A stretch of 60,000 bases of DNA from Apostichopus japonicus (Eukaryota; Echinodermata; Holothuroidea; Aspidochirotida; Stichopodidae): assembly GCF_037975245.1 (NCBI RefSeq), contig NC_092573.1, positions 3,969,501-4,029,500 on the forward strand, read 5' to 3'. Under the pieces are notes generated by a model. It was not told the origin of the DNA. It saw only the letters and a program-made list of their open reading frames with translations, and did not search any database. The position numbers were made by a program, and so were the translations under genes. Positions 12,627-21,342 of the stretch are shown piece after piece. Each line of letters opens with the position of its first letter. Within the stretch, counting starts at the first letter, position 1.

Positions 12627-15600
12627 TCAGCTTTGAGTAAAATCACTGTTCTTCTCAGCGTCTCTCCTGAGTTTCTCTTCCACTTCCAGGAATTTATTAT
12701 CCAACTCATCCAAAGGGACTAACTTGCAACTGGAGATGCCATTTGCTGTTAAATTGTTCTGGAGGGCTGCCTGCTCCAAAACGGTCATGTATCGTTGTAG
12801 AATCGAACAAGCTGAGAGGGTTTTGTTAAAATCTGTGAAAGACACCTGTGGGAAAAGACTTTTCCAGATAATCTTTGGTGGCACAAATGGCACCGATGAT
12901 CTAAGGACGCAAGGGAGGTCTGCTGAGTGATAAGCCACTGTGTAGGCCAGTACAAATGGTTTCTTACTGTTGGTTTGTTCTTGTGGAGTATTTACTGGTA
13001 TCAACAAGTTTCCTTTCCACAACTTTGTGACGTTTGCGTTTTTGGCAACCTGTGACGGAGACGATTCTCTCGATTGCGACGATGGTGTCACAAGACTTGG
13101 AGGAGCAACGCTGGTAACAACAGAATCTGCTGAGGTAACGGTTGTGGGCCCCGTTGGGGTAGACACTGATGTAGAGGCTGATGAATCTACTGGCTGTGCA
13201 GGGGTGGAAACTAGTTGAGACAGAGGTACAGATGTCTTGGGAGATGACGGTGTCGATGAGACAGAAGATTCAAGTGGCTTGTTGACTTGACGTATCGATG
13301 AAATCATTGTCACCGGTGATGAGACAGGTATACTGATCACTGGAGAAGGAGGAGCAAGAGTACAGACCAAATTACTTGTGACTTGGGAAGAAACAATTTG
13401 AATCAGCTGAGGAGGTGGAGGAGGAGGATGCTGAACCTGCTCAATGTGATAAAGATGTGGCAAGGCCGTAGATATCGGTGTTGATATGACTGTAACCGGT
13501 GGTTGAGATGGCGCAGCATTAGTGAGAGAGAGTGAATTTGTCTGGACTGTCAGAGGAGAATCTGGTTTCTTTTGAACAATGTTAGAGTTGTCCTCAACCA
13601 GAGTAGACTTGGTACTTGCTTCTATAGTCACTTCTTCATTCTTACACACACCATGTAAATTATCCTCTGTGACTGGATTTTCTGCAATCACCAACTTATT
13701 CTCCTCCTCCTCCTCCTCCTCCTCGTCTTCCTCGTTGAGCTCAAATTTGGGGGGATTCCCTTCGTTAACCTTTGAGGCATCGTTGCAATCTGTCTTGGGT
13801 ATTTGCCCATTACCCTCTCCATCTATTAACTCTCCAGCCACTGCCTCTGAGCTTCCTTCCCTCTCTGATCCGCCTGTTGCAACATCTTCCACAGCGACTA
13901 CATCTTTAACGGTCGTTGAATTTGTGAGTGAGATCTCGCTCACCCTTTTTTCCTCTGGGCAGGTGTTCTCTATGGTCGAATCTTCACAGACCGAGCCTTC
14001 ATGACTTTCTACGTTATCTCTGGGATCAGTGGAATCCTTCTTGGCACTTCTCTTATCCCTCTCCTCTGCGTCAATTTCTTCGTTCCCAAATTTCAAAAAG
14101 TCAATGGCATCTTCTTCAATTCCTTTGTCTGCAGCACTTGCTTTGTGGGTTTGATTCCCTTGTTTGATGTGGATGTCACTCCTGCCTTCCGTTTCATCCT
14201 TCTGGCCTACCCCGGCTTCATCGTCTATACTGAGAGGAGCATCATCTTCTAGATGGTCTTCCAACAGAAGTTGATCACAGCTGTTTGCTGGTTTATTTTC
14301 TGATAGAGTTGCCAACGACTCCACCTTCATAATGGATGGCATCTTCCTCTCTTGAATGTCTTCGACATCCTCACTATCAGAGTGACCACTTATCTTTTCT
14401 ACCGTGGCTGGTCGATCCCTGCCGGTTTCCTCGACCTTGATGTCCGTGGCACCTGCTTTCGTTGCCAGCTCACGGGACCTAGAGGCTAGTTCACTCTCAG
14501 GAGACACTGGTGGGGAATGTTGCCAGATATCAGTTGTAGTAGAAACTTGACACGGTGGAGATGTGTCATTCTCTGTCCTGGCCTCCGCAGATGTCCCCTC
14601 TGTCCTGATACCACTGGTCTTATCTTTCTCTTCGCCACTTTCTAACAGAGTTCTAATTGTTTGAGATATTTTTAAATTGCATCTTTCCAACTCTTCCTTC
14701 ATGACAACTGGAACCTTCTCTCCGGCTTTGCTTATGGCTAGAGTTTTCACGACACTCTCATTTTTGCACTCACTTAACAGAGACACCAGGAAATTTCGAA
14801 ACGAGCCCGCAAACTGCGTGGAGAGTAGATCGATCAATTGCTGCTGGCATTCTTCTTCAGAGACAGAAGAACCCCCATGGTCCGTTTCATCTCTTCCCGA
14901 TGTTGAGCTTGTTTGATCAGTGTGCTCAACTGTACTGTTCTCCGTTTGCACAACATGATTTGACCCTTCAGCAATTGGGTATGGTTTTTCAAGGCTTGCC
15001 ACAACTGCATGAGAGATGATATCTGATATTGTTGGTCCCTCTAACTTAGAAGTAAACTTCCCAAACTGAAGAATATTCGGGAATGGATTATTCAAAGAGT
15101 TACTTAAAGGCACTGAAAAGTCTTTGCATCTCTCCTTCTGTTCTGTATCAACAACCTTTTGACTGGCATTGACGCTGAGATCAAGGGGTTGTTCGACGCT
15201 ATGAGATGTCGGAGTCTCACCTGGCAGAATACTTGACGAAACTGTTCCGTCACTTGTGCCAGGTCTGCTACTAGAGGGTAATGATGCATACTCTGCTAGT
15301 CTCGACTTGAAAATATCCCCGATGCCTCTACTTCTCTTAGCAGCAGGAGGCACCTCCGACGAATCCCTAGTGGCGTGACGCTTCCTTAGAGGTTTATTTT
15401 CAACACCTGAGTTTGATTGTGTGCCGGATGGAGAACTTAAATCCTGAGGCAAAGATGATTGTTCCTCTGAGATATCCATAGGTTCTGCCTTAAAATGTCT
15501 TTGGACAATAGCTGGCAAATTTGATGAAGTAGTCGGAGGCTGGGGAGGTGGACGAGGTGGAGGAGGAGGATGATGACGAGAAGGCACTTTTGTCATTGCA

Positions 15601-16865
15601 CTACTCTGTTCACTTCTTTTGGAGTGATCATTCATATCATGAGATGAAGGACAAGCATCACCATCTTTATCAAGTTCCTGTTTTATTCTATTCTCCATCA
15701 TTTTCATCAAACAGTTTGGATTATCAATTCTTTTGGTCATCTTCTCATCGGGGACGTTCTTAACCTGCGCTAGGCTTTTGACATGTTTTATCTGTGGCAA
15801 AGATTGCTCTGTATAATGTTTAAGGTGACTTGGCATACCAATATTTTGTTCCCATCTGACGGGTGGCGATGGCTTCTCTTTCGGCCGTTCCATATTAGCA
15901 ACGTACGATGCATGCAAACGTGACCGAAAGTTCGGATGGCCACTCGAGGGCACCCCTTGAGGTGATAATCTTGGGCTGGGGCTTGGGATCTGTTTCTGTT
16001 GATATATCAGTTGGTCGTGTCTGGTCAAATGTTCTTGTTCCCGCAACTTTTCTATTTCCTGAATCATGCGTGCATTCACTGCAGCAGAGTTTTGGAAGAG
16101 CCTATAGTTCAGACTCTGAGCAGCTGCTAAATCTGTATGAGAGAATAGAGATGGTCTGTTGGTAGTCAGCCTATTACCAACTACTGGGTAGCTAGGCTCT
16201 CCCTGTGATGCAGAGGTTTGCTGCAGCCTATCCCTATACAAAACAATCCTTTCATGTTGCTCTGAGGCAGTCAACTGTTTTGAAGCTAGAAGATGTTTCT
16301 CCATCATTTGCAATCTCTCCTTGCTTCCGAATGCCAAAAGTTCCGCTTCGGTCGGTGTCTCTCGCCGTACGTCTCTCTGTCTGTTGGAACTAGGCACTTC
16401 ATATACGTGTGGCTCTTGATTTGGCATGGATAAGACTTGCTGGTGGAGGCGTCTCAACTGAGCCAGCGAATCTTCTGGGCTCCTGTTTGGCATCAGAGCC
16501 GGAACATATTGCACTCTGTCTTCCATCCCGTGGATAGGAGCTGAGCTCACCTGGTGGGCTAGTATTGCCCTCTGCTGGGCAAGCTTAGCTTGCATCATGG
16601 AAGCATCCTTGAATTCTCTCTGTCTTTCAAGTACATGAGGTGAAGCTGGACCAGCACAGGCAAGGTGAGGTTGTTGAATCCTTCCGGTAAACACAGGGGT
16701 TGGAAATCGATCTGTATTTATTGGAGTAGGGTTCAGGTGTGAAAGCTGTGAAGCTATCAAAGGGCTCAGAGGTGGTCTCCCAGGTATTTGATATGGTGGG
16801 CGTGGTAGACCTCTATGTGAAGCAGTCTGGCTTCTCTGAGCCTTTAACAGATGTCGCTGATCCAT
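12627..16865 (-). CDS. large disordered nuclear-coregulator-like protein (single 4.2-kb coding exon)
   Basis: A 1412-codon frame. The ATG at 16865 is preceded in frame by TGA four codons upstream, which fixes the start. Most of the protein is low complexity (P, S, T, Q, E rich) and probably disordered. Visible motifs are a coiled-coil-like Gln/Glu region around 170-290, a ψKxE SUMO-type IKQE (394-397), a poly-Pro run (433-444), a second SUMO-type FKAEP (458-462) and basic NLS-like patches (491-497, 506-514). They are followed by the CtBP-binding-type PLDLS (560-564), two LxxLL nuclear-receptor boxes (LIDLL 677-681; LVSLL 693-697), IKVEE (809-813), a glutamate run (about 1045-1055) and a more ordered C-terminus (about 1281-1405, starting LWKGNLLIP). 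Together these suggest a transcriptional co-regulator acting in the nucleus. I do not recognise the orthologue. The stop lies 3 nt before a consensus splice donor. A complete DIRS element lies upstream of the start. Confidence 0.85.
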   Translation of the reverse strand: MDQRHLLKAQRSQTASHRGLPRPPYQIPGRPPLSPLIASQLSHLNPTPINTDRFPTPVFTGRIQQPHLACAGPASPHVLERQREFKDASMMQAKLAQQRAILAHQVSSAPIHGMEDRVQYVPALMPNRSPEDSLAQLRRLHQQVLSMPNQEPHVYEVPSSNRQRDVRRETPTEAELLAFGSKERLQMMEKHLLASKQLTASEQHERIVLYRDRLQQTSASQGEPSYPVVGNRLTTNRPSLFSHTDLAAAQSLNYRLFQNSAAVNARMIQEIEKLREQEHLTRHDQLIYQQKQIPSPSPRLSPQGVPSSGHPNFRSRLHASYVANMERPKEKPSPPVRWEQNIGMPSHLKHYTEQSLPQIKHVKSLAQVKNVPDEKMTKRIDNPNCLMKMMENRIKQELDKDGDACPSSHDMNDHSKRSEQSSAMTKVPSRHHPPPPPRPPPQPPTTSSNLPAIVQRHFKAEPMDISEEQSSLPQDLSSPSGTQSNSGVENKPLRKRHATRDSSEVPPAAKRSRGIGDIFKSRLAEYASLPSSSRPGTSDGTVSSSILPGETPTSHSVEQPLDLSVNASQKVVDTEQKERCKDFSVPLSNSLNNPFPNILQFGKFTSKLEGPTISDIISHAVVASLEKPYPIAEGSNHVVQTENSTVEHTDQTSSTSGRDETDHGGSSVSEEECQQQLIDLLSTQFAGSFRNFLVSLLSECKNESVVKTLAISKAGEKVPVVMKEELERCNLKISQTIRTLLESGEEKDKTSGIRTEGTSAEARTENDTSPPCQVSTTTDIWQHSPPVSPESELASRSRELATKAGATDIKVEETGRDRPATVEKISGHSDSEDVEDIQERKMPSIMKVESLATLSENKPANSCDQLLLEDHLEDDAPLSIDDEAGVGQKDETEGRSDIHIKQGNQTHKASAADKGIEEDAIDFLKFGNEEIDAEERDKRSAKKDSTDPRDNVESHEGSVCEDSTIENTCPEEKRVSEISLTNSTTVKDVVAVEDVATGGSEREGSSEAVAGELIDGEGNGQIPKTDCNDASKVNEGNPPKFELNEEDEEEEEEEENKLVIAENPVTEDNLHGVCKNEEVTIEASTKSTLVEDNSNIVQKKPDSPLTVQTNSLSLTNAAPSQPPVTVISTPISTALPHLYHIEQVQHPPPPPPQLIQIVSSQVTSNLVCTLAPPSPVISIPVSSPVTMISSIRQVNKPLESSVSSTPSSPKTSVPLSQLVSTPAQPVDSSASTSVSTPTGPTTVTSADSVVTSVAPPSLVTPSSQSRESSPSQVAKNANVTKLWKGNLLIPVNTPQEQTNSKKPFVLAYTVAYHSADLPCVLRSSVPFVPPKIIWKSLFPQVSFTDFNKTLSACSILQRYMTVLEQAALQNNLTANGISSCKLVPLDELDNKFLEVEEKLRRDAEKNSDFTQS

Positions 16866-18757
16866 CGCATTTGATCAAAGGTGCACCATATTAGAGACAA
16901 TGAAGAAGTTGATGATTCCACATCTTCCGTAACACATCTTTCCGAGTGACAAGCTTAGAACAGGCTCAATAGTACATTTCCTGATTAATATCCACCAATA
17001 TTAAAAGTGGATGCAACTCAGTGAAGAATAATGCAAAGTTATTTGTTCATCTCCTGCTTGTTCCATTGAAGTATTGTAGTTTCACACAGTGTTTTTCTTT
17101 GTGAATGTGTCTGACACTGGTATATATCTGTGGAGGAAGAGAGGAAAAGCAATGAAAATAAATGAGTTCTCAGGACATACTGTACTGTAAGACACGTATT
17201 TCACAAAGACAACTAAAAACAAACACAAAACTGAACAAACTTGGAGTGTACGGTAATGCATAATTCCTGACTCTTGGAAGAAATTTGAAACAGTATTGCA
17301 GATGGAATGCATTTAATTGAACAATGTCACATTTTTGCATTATAACCTATAAATTAGTAAAATGCATCAACAATTTTCAGAAATTCTTATTATACGTTAA
17401 CAGTGAAGCTATAGTCTCAGACTGAGGGCTGCAAGCAAGGTTGACTCGCATTAATATCAAGAGAAAAGACAGATTCTCTTTTTCAAATTTCTTTTCAAAT
17501 TTTTAATGTGTTTGTACACAGCTGTCAAAATTGTCTAGAATTCACTGCAATACATTACAATGGGTCCACAACCCCCCCCCCTCCTCCCTCCCACCTCCAG
17601 AATTTACCAGCAGTTGCCACTATCTACAGTATCTGACCATTTCTTCAATACCGTACATATCCAACAACCCCCATCTCCAAAACAATTTCCATTCTGGAAA
17701 ACAGAGATCAAGGGCTTTACGTACTATTTCACACTGGAACTGACACTTTGCACAAATCTACATGAGGATGTACAGGTTAAACTCCCATGCATACACTCAT
17801 CTTGATTGAAGTGGACAAAGTTTTATGAACTGTGATTAAATGAAAAAAAATGCCAAAATCCACTCAACAATTTTTTTTGGTGGGGGGGGGTGGGGTTTAG
17901 GCAGCAAGATCAGTCGCACAATGGGGGTATCAAATGATCAATGACTCTAAAGACTTTTGTAATTATTGTTAAAAACCCATCATTAATGGCTTCAGAATCC
18001 TTCTATACCATGACCTAGAAAATTCTCTCACAGGGAATACAGTATATGCAGTACTACATTGATCAATCCACTTGAAATGTTTATTAGTCCAGAATATAAA
18101 ATCATTCTTTGTTCTGGTAGATATACACAAACAGTAAATTATTAAGTAGCTACTAATAAACCAGGGTTATCTAAACTCACAGTTTACAAAAATTGTATGT
18201 CTACAATGACACCTGTTTCAATATTTACATATAGTACCAACATCTGTGAAGACTTGGACAACTTCCAAAACCACTGCATTTCAGCAGTATTTGAATAAAA
18301 ATTAGTACGTCTCGACTACTGTACTGCAGGATCCAATTTATTAACAGTGCACACTACACTGAGTGTACATACAGTGTATATATTTATACATATACAATAT
18401 ATATTTATATGTAAGGCGACTTAAGTTTTGTTTTCGCAGTTCACAGTCAACACAAAATTGTTACAGGTCAATTTTCATACAAATTTATGAGATAATATCT
18501 GATTAAATTTCAACACGTTGTTGATTAAATTTCTCTGCAGTGCTGGTCAGTTACTGTTTTCACCGACGCGTACACAAACTTTATTGATTTATATATTGTC
18601 GGGAACTTTCTGATGCACAAAATAATTAAAATATTAAAATAACAGAAATGGAAAACAACAAAAAATGAGTTACTGTACGGCACAAGCAGGTACTGTATGG
18701 CATTTAGCCAGGGGAAAATGCCTAATTGTGAGAACTGTTTTAGCTACTGTAACTACA
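16866..18757. other. 5' flank or 5' intron of the coregulator gene
   Basis: No coding exon is supported. On the minus strand this precedes the start codon, and probably holds 5' UTR and intron sequence, but no promoter could be identified. A poly-C run near 17572 and a T/G-rich stretch near 17870-17895 are the only visible structures. Confidence 0.45.
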
Positions 18758-18776
18758 AATTCACAGCGCGTACTCC

Positions 18777-18871
18777 CTCACCTCATATAACCTATGCATT
18801 ACCGTATTAACCTCGCTCTAGCATCTGGCAATTTGTCTGTATGTAAGTGTGGCCATCTCCCTTCCGTAATT
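18777..18871 (+). repeat. left inverted terminal repeat of DIRS element
   Basis: 95 bp from CTCACCTCATATAACC to TTCCGTAATT. It is the exact reverse complement of 24736-24830. The outer 19 bp (18758-18776) are not shared with the right end. Confidence 0.95.
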
Positions 18872-19428
18872 GCCAGCTGTTACGCAAGTATCGCTCTCTT
18901 ATTGCTCTCACTAAATCCTAAGATTTCAATTACTTCGTCTAAAGTTTATCGTTGTTTTTGTAATTCTTTTTCATCTATTCAACGTCCTGCACGTTTGAAC
19001 TGCTTTTTGTCTTTGAAACGTTTTTTCTTTCGTGATTTTCGAACGTTTTTTGGTTTACCTCGTGAACGTGGTTCACGTAGCGTGGCTAGGCCCGCACCTT
19101 AGTGTAGCGTTCTCCTAGCGTTTATTTACTTCCACGTACAGCAGTCGTGTACGTGGGCTTACTTGCAGTTAAGTAACTGCTTTGTTTAGTTCTTCATACT
19201 GTTTTCGTACAGCAGTCGTGTACGTTTTCCCTTTGCAGTAAAGTAACTGCCTTGTTTATTTTTCGTACTGGTTTAGATACGAATTTCTTACTGTTCACGT
19301 ACAGCAGCCGTGTACGTTTTCATTCTGCAGTAAAGTAACTGTTTTTAATTTAGTTTTCACAGCTTCAGGTCTCGGAGATTTCTCAAAAATTTTTTCAGAG
19401 ATTTCTCGAAAAAAAAAAAAAAAAAAGG
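18872..19428 (+). other. DIRS 5' leader
   Basis: Non-coding leader between the left terminal repeat and the Gag-like start codon. It contains a triplicated stem-loop block (19134-19342) and ends with 18 consecutive A residues (19409-19426) two bases before the ATG at 19429. A 102-codon frame starting inside the terminal repeat (18794-19102) has no recognisable domain and is best taken as chance. Confidence 0.6.
19134..19342 (+). repeat. three copies of a paired stem-loop module in the DIRS leader
   Basis: Each module has an imperfect palindrome CGTACAGCAGYCGTGTACG followed about 10 nt later by GCAGTWAAGTAACTGC, itself able to form a hairpin. Copies lie at 19134-19180, 19205-19250 and 19296-19342, with spacing of about 70 and 91 nt. 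Position in the leader of a retroelement transcript suggests a role in RNA recognition or translation, which is inference. Confidence 0.8.
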
Positions 19429-21342
19429 ATGGAAAACTGCCGTTCTTGTAAGCAGTTCCGTCCGTTCAAAGCATGGGATAAGCATGATTTATGCCCAAAG
19501 TGTCGCCCATGCGGGAGTAAGCAGACCTGCTCCATTTGCCAGGACTGGACCCAGGAGCGCTGGGATTTGATCGGTACCTGGCTGGCGGATAAAGCCGCAG
19601 AAAAAAGAAAGAAGGCGGCTTCCTCAAAGCAGGGGAAAAAGAAGCCGCCGGCGAAGGAACCCCAGGCGGCCATAAGAGATGGCATAAGCCCTAAACATGG
19701 GGGAACGGAGGGCGCCATACGAGATGGCTCAAACCCTCCTCAGGAACGGGTATCCATACGAGATGGAGCTAATTCCCGTGCGGCGTCAGCTCAGCCACGG
19801 CCGCGACCCCAGGAGGGTCCGTCCACTTCAGGCCACGTGGAGTCCAGAAGCCCCCGAAGACAAGCGGTGGCGGACTTATTTACTTCAACTCCGGGGTCGT
19901 GGGACCACAACCGGAGAGATTTCTCGGGGTTCTCCCCGGAGAGTACGGAACGGCGCCAAAGCCGAAGCAGAAGCCGTACCCACAGCCGTAGCCGCGGTAG
20001 GAGCCGGGAAAGACACCGGCGACCTCGACGCAGGTCGAGGTCTGGCTCGTCGCCCTCGTCCTCGAGCGGACATTCTTCTGGGCGACACAGGGCCAAGAAA
20101 CGAAAGAGGAGACAATCCCCAGATCCGGGGCAGGCTCTCCTTTCCCAGGTTAAAGACCTCCTGGGACAATTGCTACAAAAGCCGAGTCAACAGGACCCGG
20201 AACAACAAGGGGCTCCGTCAATTCCACCACAACCGGCGCCACCGCCAGCACCGGTTACGGACGATCTCGCCCCTGAGGAGGCCCAGGCAGATCCCTGGGA
20301 CGACGTCTCCTCCAGAGCTGATGATGCGCTGTCAATCGCAGCTAGTGCCCGCCTCCTCAGTGGAGACTCCGAGGCGGAGGATGAAGAACCCTTACGGGGT
20401 ACAGAAATTTCGGCGGAAGCCTTTGAGAAGGCGACGGCAGTACTCCGCAGAGTCCTCGGCTTCGAGGAAAGGGTGGATGCGCGGGCCCACGAGGGGCCGG
20501 CATCCAAACTCACTTTGAACGCGGCCACCCAAAAGCCTCGAGCCTCCATCCCGGTGGATGTGGAATGTAGAGAGCGGTTCGAGGCGGTGGCACAGGCGAA
20601 ACGCTGGACAGCCTTCCAGCGATCAGCCCATCGCACTTTCCACGTGGGCGACGAAGACTGGGAAAGTCTTTTCACGCCACCCCAAATCCCGCCTCAAGTG
20701 AAGGAGAGACTTCGGTCGGCGGGTGCCTTAGACGGCAAAGACAAGTTCAGGGAGAAGGGTGCACAGACCCTAGAATCCTCCCTGTTCGACGTAGATAGGG
20801 CCTCCCGCGCAGGGATGAAGTACTCGTCAGCCCTATTACTTTTCGCCGAGCTATTGAACAGATCGTTCCAACAGGCCCAGGCATCGGGTATCTCCCGCAA
20901 AGATACCGCCGCCATCATTGCCCTCCTGGGACCCGTTTCCAGGATGGTATTAGACCAGTTCGCCCGCGTCTCGGTTAAGGCTACCTTGACACGTCGGGAC
21001 CTGGTTCTGAACTCCCTGAATTGGTCGTCCAGATCCACGGCGGACGCGTTCCGCAACTTACCGATCCTGGGCAGCGACCTCTTCGGCGGCAAGTTCGATG
21101 ACAAACTCCGGGAGGAGGCAGAGAGAATGAAATCTCTGAGGGAGGCGGATGAGCACATGTCCCGCCCGACCTCATCCTCGCGCCCACGTTTTGACTCAAG
21201 ACAAGGTAGCCGCTCAAGATCCAGCTACAGTCAGAGTCGGGGCGCTCCGCGAACGCAGCAACAATCCGCTCCTTCGCGGCCCGAACACAGGCCGTACCGC
21301 CCGCAATACCGCGGAAGCCGCGGGCGCGGTAAACGGCCCTAG
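19429..21342 (+). CDS. DIRS ORF1, Gag-like protein with Cys-rich N-terminus and RS domain
   Basis: 637 codons. The N-terminus has regularly spaced cysteines (C4, C7, C22, C25, C28, C34, C37; three CxxC pairs), suggesting a zinc-binding fold. Three IRDG repeats follow (about 82-113). Then comes a strongly Arg/Ser-rich stretch (about 175-230) resembling SR-protein domains and probably containing the nuclear localisation signal, then a Pro/Gln-rich linker and an acidic segment. The C-terminal half (about 330-580) is more regular and helical-looking, ending in an Arg-rich tail. By position it is the nucleocapsid/Gag-like protein of the element and would bind element RNA. Its last 194 bases overlap the RT frame, which is in the +1 frame. 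No frameshift or stop interrupts it. Confidence 0.85.
   Translation: MENCRSCKQFRPFKAWDKHDLCPKCRPCGSKQTCSICQDWTQERWDLIGTWLADKAAEKRKKAASSKQGKKKPPAKEPQAAIRDGISPKHGGTEGAIRDGSNPPQERVSIRDGANSRAASAQPRPRPQEGPSTSGHVESRSPRRQAVADLFTSTPGSWDHNRRDFSGFSPESTERRQSRSRSRTHSRSRGRSRERHRRPRRRSRSGSSPSSSSGHSSGRHRAKKRKRRQSPDPGQALLSQVKDLLGQLLQKPSQQDPEQQGAPSIPPQPAPPPAPVTDDLAPEEAQADPWDDVSSRADDALSIAASARLLSGDSEAEDEEPLRGTEISAEAFEKATAVLRRVLGFEERVDARAHEGPASKLTLNAATQKPRASIPVDVECRERFEAVAQAKRWTAFQRSAHRTFHVGDEDWESLFTPPQIPPQVKERLRSAGALDGKDKFREKGAQTLESSLFDVDRASRAGMKYSSALLLFAELLNRSFQQAQASGISRKDTAAIIALLGPVSRMVLDQFARVSVKATLTRRDLVLNSLNWSSRSTADAFRNLPILGSDLFGGKFDDKLREEAERMKSLREADEHMSRPTSSSRPRFDSRQGSRSRSSYSQSRGAPRTQQQSAPSRPEHRPYRPQYRGSRGRGKRP

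Noticed and set aside
13579-14004. 141-codon plus-strand Ser-rich frame
   Set aside because: Antisense shadow of the coregulator exon, with the poly-Ser run being the reverse of its GAG/GAA codons.
18794-19102. 102-codon frame starting inside the DIRS left terminal repeat
   Set aside because: It begins in the repeat, has no domain-like pattern and ends in the leader. The inverted copy at the right end yields a similar but different frame by symmetry.
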